Positions 40,731 through 44,895 of a stretch of 44,895 bases of DNA are shown here, piece by piece. This DNA comes from Caldilineales bacterium (GTDB taxonomy: Bacteria; Chloroflexota; Anaerolineae; J102). The stretch is taken from positions 1-44,895 of the forward strand of contig JAIBAP010000050.1 of NCBI GenBank assembly GCA_019695115.1. Reading direction: 5' to 3'. The position numbers were made by a program, and so were the translations under genes. The notes beneath the pieces are model-generated. The model was not told the DNA's origin. It worked only from the letters and a program-made list of their open reading frames with translations, and ran no database searches. Every line of letters begins with the position of its first letter. Position 1 is the first letter of the stretch.

Positions 40731-42053
40731 ATGACCCCATCCCCAAGCCAACGCACGATCGGCCTTCTCGCCATCGGCGTGCCCTGGTTCGACACCGAAA
40801 CCGCCAACCGGCATCTGGGCGTCACTCGCCGCTTCCTGGCCGGGCGCTGGCAAGTGGTGGGGCCAGAACAGCCAGTGACCGATCTGGCGGCGCTGGACGC
40901 AGCCATCGACAGCCTTCGCTGCGCCCGCATCGACGCCCTGCTGCTGCAAATCGCCACCTTCCCCGATGGCGAAGCGCCGGCTCGTCTGGCCGGCGCCATC
41001 GACGCCCCCTTCATCATCCATTCCCTGCCCGAACCCGACCCGGCCCGGCGCATCTCGCTCAACAGCCTCTGCGGCGCCAACATGACCGCCTACACCCTGG
41101 CCGCCCTCGGCGCCCGCTATGGCTTTGTCCACGGCGACCCGGCCACGGCCGAGGTGCAGCAAGCCTTGCGCTCGCAGCTCGACGCCGCCTCGGCCCTGGC
41201 CCGGCTTGCCTCCACCCACATCGGGCTGATCGGCTTCCGCGCCCCCGGCTTCTACCCCTGCGCCTTCGACGAGCTGCAACTGCGACGGGTGTTGGGCGTC
41301 GGCATCGACCATATCGGCCTCAACGAGCTAAGCCGCCATCTTACTGAGGGCGCGCGCCGCCCCGCCCCGCGCTCCCGTTTCCCCCTCATCGCTGGCGGCG
41401 AACTCCCGGACGCAGCCGTCGAGCGCATGGAGCAGTTCTACGGCGCCCTCACCGCCGTCGTCCGCGCCAGCGGCCGCCAGATCATCGCCATCAAAGACTG
41501 GCCGGAGTTCTTCGACGCTGAAATCGCCGGGGGTTTCTGGCCGGCCTTGGGTTGGATCCAGGAAGATGGCGTCGTACTGGCGCCGGAGGGCGATGTCAAC
41601 GCCGCCGTGACGATGGCGATCGAATATTTCCTCACCGCTTCGACGCCCACCCTGGTGGACATCAGCGCCTGGGATGACGCCGCCTCGACCCTGACCCTGT
41701 GGCACTACGGCGGGGCCGAGAGCCTGGCCCGCGACCCCGACGAGATCCGCTATTGCGAGTGGGGCCGCGAGGTGGAATTCACCTTCAGGCCGGGGCGGGC
41801 CACATTGGCGCGGCTCGGTCTGCACCGGGGCGAGTTGCGGCTACTCTCCATCGCCGTGGAAATGCTGGACGAGCGGGTGACGCTGCGCCGGGCGGCCGGT
41901 CTGGCCCGCACCTTGCACCGCCCGGCCGGCCAGGTCGTCCGCCAGATGATCGACGAGGGCTGGGAGCACCACCCCTGCCTGGTCTATGGCGATGTCGGGG
42001 CCGAGTTGGCCGCCATCGCCCGGCTGGCGGGGATCCCGTACACCGCTCTCTGA
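40731..42053 (+). CDS. L-fucose/L-arabinose isomerase-like protein
   Basis: The 440-residue protein resembles the FucI/AraA-like isomerase superfamily. The N-terminal half is Rossmann-like (TIGLLAIGVPWFDTETA, then IDALLLQIATFPDGE). A central segment has IGLIGFRAPGFYPCAFDELQL. The C-terminal half has IIAIKDWPEFF and LAPEGDVNAAVTMAIEYFL in the places where metal-binding Glu/Asp occur. It may isomerise a sugar or related polyol, but residues are too diverged to name one. It lies 7 bases before two FAD oxidoreductases, so a joint catabolic pathway is plausible. ATG 40731 fits the family start. Confidence 0.75.
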   Translation: MTPSPSQRTIGLLAIGVPWFDTETANRHLGVTRRFLAGRWQVVGPEQPVTDLAALDAAIDSLRCARIDALLLQIATFPDGEAPARLAGAIDAPFIIHSLPEPDPARRISLNSLCGANMTAYTLAALGARYGFVHGDPATAEVQQALRSQLDAASALARLASTHIGLIGFRAPGFYPCAFDELQLRRVLGVGIDHIGLNELSRHLTEGARRPAPRSRFPLIAGGELPDAAVERMEQFYGALTAVVRASGRQIIAIKDWPEFFDAEIAGGFWPALGWIQEDGVVLAPEGDVNAAVTMAIEYFLTASTPTLVDISAWDDAASTLTLWHYGGAESLARDPDEIRYCEWGREVEFTFRPGRATLARLGLHRGELRLLSIAVEMLDERVTLRRAAGLARTLHRPAGQVVRQMIDEGWEHHPCLVYGDVGAELAAIARLAGIPYTAL

Positions 42054-42060
42054 ACCGGGC

Positions 42061-43263
42061 ATGGCTGCAAGCCAGAGCATGAGCTACGATGCCATTGTCG
42101 TCGGGGCCGGCTATATCGGCTGCTCGGTGGCCTACCATCTGGCGGCGGCGGGGCTGCGCACGACGTTGGTCGACCGCGGGGGCGTGGGTGCAGGCGCCTC
42201 GCGGGCGAATTACGGCAACATTCAGATCCAGGACGCCGAACTCGACCACAGTCTGCCGCTGCTGCAGGCCGGGCGAGCAGCCTGGGACCAGGTGGAGGCA
42301 GAACTGGGCGATGTCGGCCGCCGTCCCCTCGGCGGGCTGTTGCTGATCGAGAACGAAGCCCAATGGCAGATCATGGCCGGTCGCTTGCCCCGGCTGCACG
42401 CGGCCGGGATTGCCGCCGAACTCGTCCCCGCCGCCCATCTGCCCGAAATCGAAGCCCTGCTCGACCCCACCACCGTCCTCGGCGGCTGCTATCACCCGCA
42501 CGAGGGCCAGATCGACCCCTTCCGCCTGCTGCAAGCCTTTGTGCGAGGTGGGCGCCGGCGGGGAATGGCCCTGCATCTCGGCCTCGACGTGACGGACATC
42601 ATCGAACGGGACGGACGGGTGCAGGGGGTGCGCACCGGCCAGGGCGAGCTGAGCGCCGGGGCCGTGGTGCTCTGCACCGGCGCCTGGACGCCTGCCCTGG
42701 GCGAAGGGCTGGGCCGGTGCTGGCCGGCCGCGCACGTACACGGCCAGGCGCTGGTCACAGAGGCCGCGCCCGGGCTGCGCCTGCACAATCACATCGCCTC
42801 CGCCGCCTTTTTCGAGCAGGCGCACGAGGGCGGCGAGGCGGACGAGGCAGTGCTGGCCATCGCGCAGACGGCGCACGGGCATTTTCTGTTGGGCGAGGCC
42901 GCTCGTGTGACCGCCGACCTGGGCAAGGGCGCCACAGAGGGCGGGCAGCGGGCCATCGCCCGGCTCGTGGGCCGCCATTTTCCGGCCCTGCGCGGGCTGC
43001 GCGTCCTGCGCGGGTGGGCGGCGCCGGTCGCCTTCACGCACGATGGCCTGCCGCTGTTCGGCCCTGTCCCCGGCATCGAGGGGCTGATCCTGGCGACAGC
43101 TTTCAAGTCCACGGTCATCGTCACGCCGCTGGCCGGCCGTATCGTGACGCAATGGGTGTTGCACGGCCGCAGCGATCTCGACCTGGCGGCTTTCTCGCCC
43201 GACCGCGACGATCAAGGTGCGACGCACCTGGCAGGTGCGTCGCACCTCCACTTGCAACCATGA
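42061..43263 (+). CDS. FAD-dependent oxidoreductase, DAO family (first of pair)
   Basis: The 400-residue protein has an N-terminal Rossmann FAD motif (DAIVVGAGYIGCSVAYHLAA) and a C-terminal GWAAPVAFTHDGLPLFGPVPG segment of the glycine oxidase/D-amino-acid dehydrogenase (DAO) family. It probably oxidises an amine or amino acid, feeding electrons to FAD and onward to a carrier or oxygen. The last dozen codons include a perfect palindrome (43215-43247) encoding GATHLAGASHL, which is not family-like and seems to be an inserted repeat. ATG 42061; MSYD at 42079 is an alternative start. The stop overlaps the next gene's ATG. Confidence 0.87.
   Translation: MAASQSMSYDAIVVGAGYIGCSVAYHLAAAGLRTTLVDRGGVGAGASRANYGNIQIQDAELDHSLPLLQAGRAAWDQVEAELGDVGRRPLGGLLLIENEAQWQIMAGRLPRLHAAGIAAELVPAAHLPEIEALLDPTTVLGGCYHPHEGQIDPFRLLQAFVRGGRRRGMALHLGLDVTDIIERDGRVQGVRTGQGELSAGAVVLCTGAWTPALGEGLGRCWPAAHVHGQALVTEAAPGLRLHNHIASAAFFEQAHEGGEADEAVLAIAQTAHGHFLLGEAARVTADLGKGATEGGQRAIARLVGRHFPALRGLRVLRGWAAPVAFTHDGLPLFGPVPGIEGLILATAFKSTVIVTPLAGRIVTQWVLHGRSDLDLAAFSPDRDDQGATHLAGASHLHLQP
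43215..43247. repeat. 15-bp palindrome inside the 3' end of a CDS
   Basis: AGGTGCGACGCACCT (43215-43229) and AGGTGCGTCGCACCT (43233-43247) are exact complements around GGC. Each half is itself nearly palindromic. The element is read as protein and lies 13 bases before the next start codon. Confidence 0.85.
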
Positions 43264-44402
43264 AGACTCCCAGCGCCGATGTGATCGTGGTGGGCGGCGG
43301 CTTTGCCGGGCTGGCCATCGCCTGGCAACTGGCGCGGCGCGGGGCCAGCGTGCTGCTGTTCGAGGCCGGCAGCCTGGGAGGGGGCGCGTCTGGCGCTTGT
43401 GCCGGCCGGGCGCAGGTGGCCGAAGGCCCGGCTGGCTCGCACATGGATTGGGTGCTGGCCGGACTCGCCCGGCTGGAAGGGCTGGAGGAGGAGCTTGGCT
43501 GTTCGTTCGAGTGGCGGCGGCTGGGCAACCTCATTCTGATCGAGCACGAGCGGCACTGGCAGCAGTGGAACGACCAGGTGGCCTATCTGGGGCAGCGCGG
43601 CGTACAGGCCGCCATGCTTGGCCCGGCCGACCTGGCCGAAGCCGAGCCGCTGCTGGACGCTGGCCGCTGGCTGGGCGCGGCATGGTGCCTGGAAGGGCAT
43701 CTGAACCCGCTCAAGCTCGTCCATGCCTATGCCGCCGCCGCCCGCCGCTGCGGGGCCGACCTGCGCCAACAGACGCCCGTGACCGGGTTCAGGCAGGCGG
43801 CCGGGCGTGTGACCGCGGTGGAGACGGCGCAGGGGGTCTTTTCGGCGGGGGCGGTGGTGGTCACGGCCGGGGCCTGGACGGGCGCTTTGCTGGCCCGGGC
43901 CGGCGTGCATCTGCCCGTGCAGTTCACCCACGCCGAGGCCGTCATCACCGAGCCGTTGCCGCCGCTGCTGCACAATCATGTTGGCCTGGCCGATTTCTAC
44001 GAGACCATCCACCATGCGTCGCGGGCGGTTTCCATCGGCGTCGCCCAGCAGTTGAACGGGACACTGCTGGTGACGGAGGCGGTGGCAAGGACCCCGACCA
44101 TTCATCGGGCGAACAGTGATTGGGGCGTCCCGGCCATCGCCCGCGACCTGCTGGCGCTTGTTCCGGCCCTGGCCGACGTGCGGCTGGTGCGGGCATGGGC
44201 GGCGGCCAGCCCCTTCCTGCCTGACGAGCAGCCGGCCATCGGCCCTGCGCCCGGCCTGGACAACCTTTTCGTGGCCACGTGCTTTCACCTCACCATCCCC
44301 ACGCTGCCGGTGCTGAGCGAGGCGCTGGCGGGCGTCGTCCTGGGCGAGGGGGGCGATATCGATCTGGGTCCGTGTGATCCGGCGCGGTTTGGCGACAGGT
44401 AA
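43260..44402 (+). CDS. FAD-dependent oxidoreductase, DAO family (second of pair)
   Basis: The 380-residue protein is a paralogue of its neighbour: VIVVGGGFAGLAIAWQLARR binds FAD, and AWAAASPFLPDEQPAIGPAPG is the C-terminal FAD-proximal motif. The two genes overlap as ATGA (43260-43263), so their products are made in step and may form a hetero-oligomer, like the HcnB/HcnC, octopine-oxidase or D-hydroxyproline dehydrogenase pairs. The small [2Fe-2S] subunit of those systems is not seen here. The substrate is unknown; an amino acid or opine-like compound is likely. Confidence 0.87.
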   Translation: MKTPSADVIVVGGGFAGLAIAWQLARRGASVLLFEAGSLGGGASGACAGRAQVAEGPAGSHMDWVLAGLARLEGLEEELGCSFEWRRLGNLILIEHERHWQQWNDQVAYLGQRGVQAAMLGPADLAEAEPLLDAGRWLGAAWCLEGHLNPLKLVHAYAAAARRCGADLRQQTPVTGFRQAAGRVTAVETAQGVFSAGAVVVTAGAWTGALLARAGVHLPVQFTHAEAVITEPLPPLLHNHVGLADFYETIHHASRAVSIGVAQQLNGTLLVTEAVARTPTIHRANSDWGVPAIARDLLALVPALADVRLVRAWAAASPFLPDEQPAIGPAPGLDNLFVATCFHLTIPTLPVLSEALAGVVLGEGGDIDLGPCDPARFGDR

Positions 44403-44416
44403 TTCTCGATTGGACC

Positions 44417-44490
44417 TGTGTTGGGATGGGGAGACGTAGGGAGGGAGAGACGGAGAGAGGGAGGGACGCAGGGAGGGGGGAGGGGACATG
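44417..44490. repeat. Polypurine tract GGGAGGGACGCAGGGAGG
   Basis: About 70 bases of almost pure G/A with GACG/GCAG interruptions, the mirror type of 19530-19670. G-runs here could form a quadruplex on the plus strand. The remaining bases to 44640 show only a possible TAGAAT -10 (44536-44541) and no gene. Confidence 0.8.
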
Positions 44491-44640
44491 ACGCCGAATA
44501 TGATCCAGATCATAGCGGGCGGTAGAAAAGTCGGATAGAATCGGAAGCAAAGTCAATCCCCCGGCGGAGCGTCTTTTTCTCTCTTCTCGCCTCTGTGGCG
44601 CCCCAGGTTTTGGGCCGTCGATTTCTAGATCGAGGTGCAT

Positions 44641-44895
44641 ATGTTCACCCCCCCCCATCGTAGTTTAGCCTACATTGTCAATGGGTTGATCGTGATCAGT
44701 TTGATTGTGGGTGGCCTGACGCCGGTGCAGATGGCGCAGGCGGCCGAAGCTGGCAAGGCGGCCGCAGAGCCGGCCCTGAGCCGCAACCCCGAACAAAGGG
44801 AGGAGATAGCCAGAAACACCGCGGCCATAGTGAAGTCGTCGAGTTCACCTATGCCGACCGGGACGACCTGCCGTCGAGCTGCAATCCTTTCGACT
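44641..44895 (+). CDS. Secreted protein, N-terminal part (partial, possible frameshift)
   Basis: ATG 44641 follows GAGGTG at good spacing. The first 38 codons encode a signal peptide (AYIVNGLIVISLIVGGLTP...AQAAEA). The frame remains open to the window end, but after about 44826 its product turns Ser/Arg-rich. A different frame from there reads HSEVVEFTYADRDDLPSSC, which looks like genuine protein. A one- or two-base shift between about 44760 and 44826, natural or a sequencing error, is likely. A nine-C run lies at 44648-44656. The protein family cannot be named from this piece. Confidence 0.6.
   Translation, partial: MFTPPHRSLAYIVNGLIVISLIVGGLTPVQMAQAAEAGKAAAEPALSRNPEQREEIARNTAAIVKSSSSPMPTGTTCRRAAILST

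Noticed and set aside
38960-41083. A 707-codon minus-strand open frame
   Set aside because: It runs opposite the deacetylase, amidotransferase and isomerase genes; its Gly-rich low-complexity translation mirrors the PTPT linker.

Overview
The window is a high-GC bacterial chromosome segment. Its opening gene order (tuf, rpmG, tRNA-Trp, secE, nusG, rplK, rplA, rplJ, rplL) is the classic bacterial translation/transcription cluster. The rest is a mosaic of short operons on both strands. I infer a Chloroflexota (Anaerolineae-like) genome from the protein types: an NBR1-type Ig lipoprotein, Uma2 nuclease, secreted S74 tail-fiber-type protein, PP2C phosphatase with an external domain, type III pantothenate kinase, and many phased heptamer repeats between genes. 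No single marker proves the phylum.

Layout. 1-4410: ribosomal/EF-Tu cluster, with an L10-leader attenuator before rplJ and a strong terminator after rplL. 4415-6214 (minus): a GT2 glycosyltransferase and a ZnuB-type permease. 6362-8125 (plus): PCuAC copper chaperone, SURF1 and a Cys-cluster protein, a likely cytochrome oxidase assembly operon. 8170-9789 (minus): PP2C phosphatase. 9965-15829 (plus): threonine dehydratase-like enzyme, orphan response regulator, then glucokinase, SDR, glucose-6-phosphate isomerase and a stand-alone CBM48 protein. 15826-19474 (minus): NBR1-type lipoprotein, DapA-family aldolase, MFS transporter. 19671-22544: GT39-like membrane glycosyltransferase (plus), coaX and rpsU (minus). 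22986-26046: amidase (plus), DinB-like protein and aminotransferase (minus). 26390-28241 (plus): ZnuA-type binding protein and EamA exporter. 28420-32466 (minus): Uma2, a DUF1998-type helicase carrying an HNH domain, and an AraC-MGMT DNA-repair protein. 32767-36974 (minus): three secreted proteins in one operon. 37510-38858: endonuclease III (plus), HicB-like antitoxin and a broken antitoxin gene (minus). 38987-44402 (plus): polysaccharide deacetylase, glutamine amidotransferase, FucI/AraA-like isomerase and two tandem FAD oxidoreductases. 44641-end: the start of a secreted protein.

The most notable signals lie between genes. (1) Nearly every gap of more than 100 bp holds strictly 7-bp-phased tandem repeats of several sequence families, like cyanobacterial STRRs, often interrupted by short palindromes. 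(2) The znuB-like and znuA-like genes, 20 kb apart, share one promoter/operator design: TTGACA, 16 bp, a -10 box, then an adjoining TGAGA-N5-TCTCA palindrome. (3) A 111-bp non-coding element with GTAACT... ends and an 8-bp target duplication has split a YefM-like antitoxin gene; removing it on paper restores the reading frame exactly. (4) A helicase-HNH-DUF1998 protein sits in an operon with an alkylation-repair protein. (5) Several genes have a -10 box 6-9 bp before the start codon and no Shine-Dalgarno sequence, suggesting leaderless transcripts.
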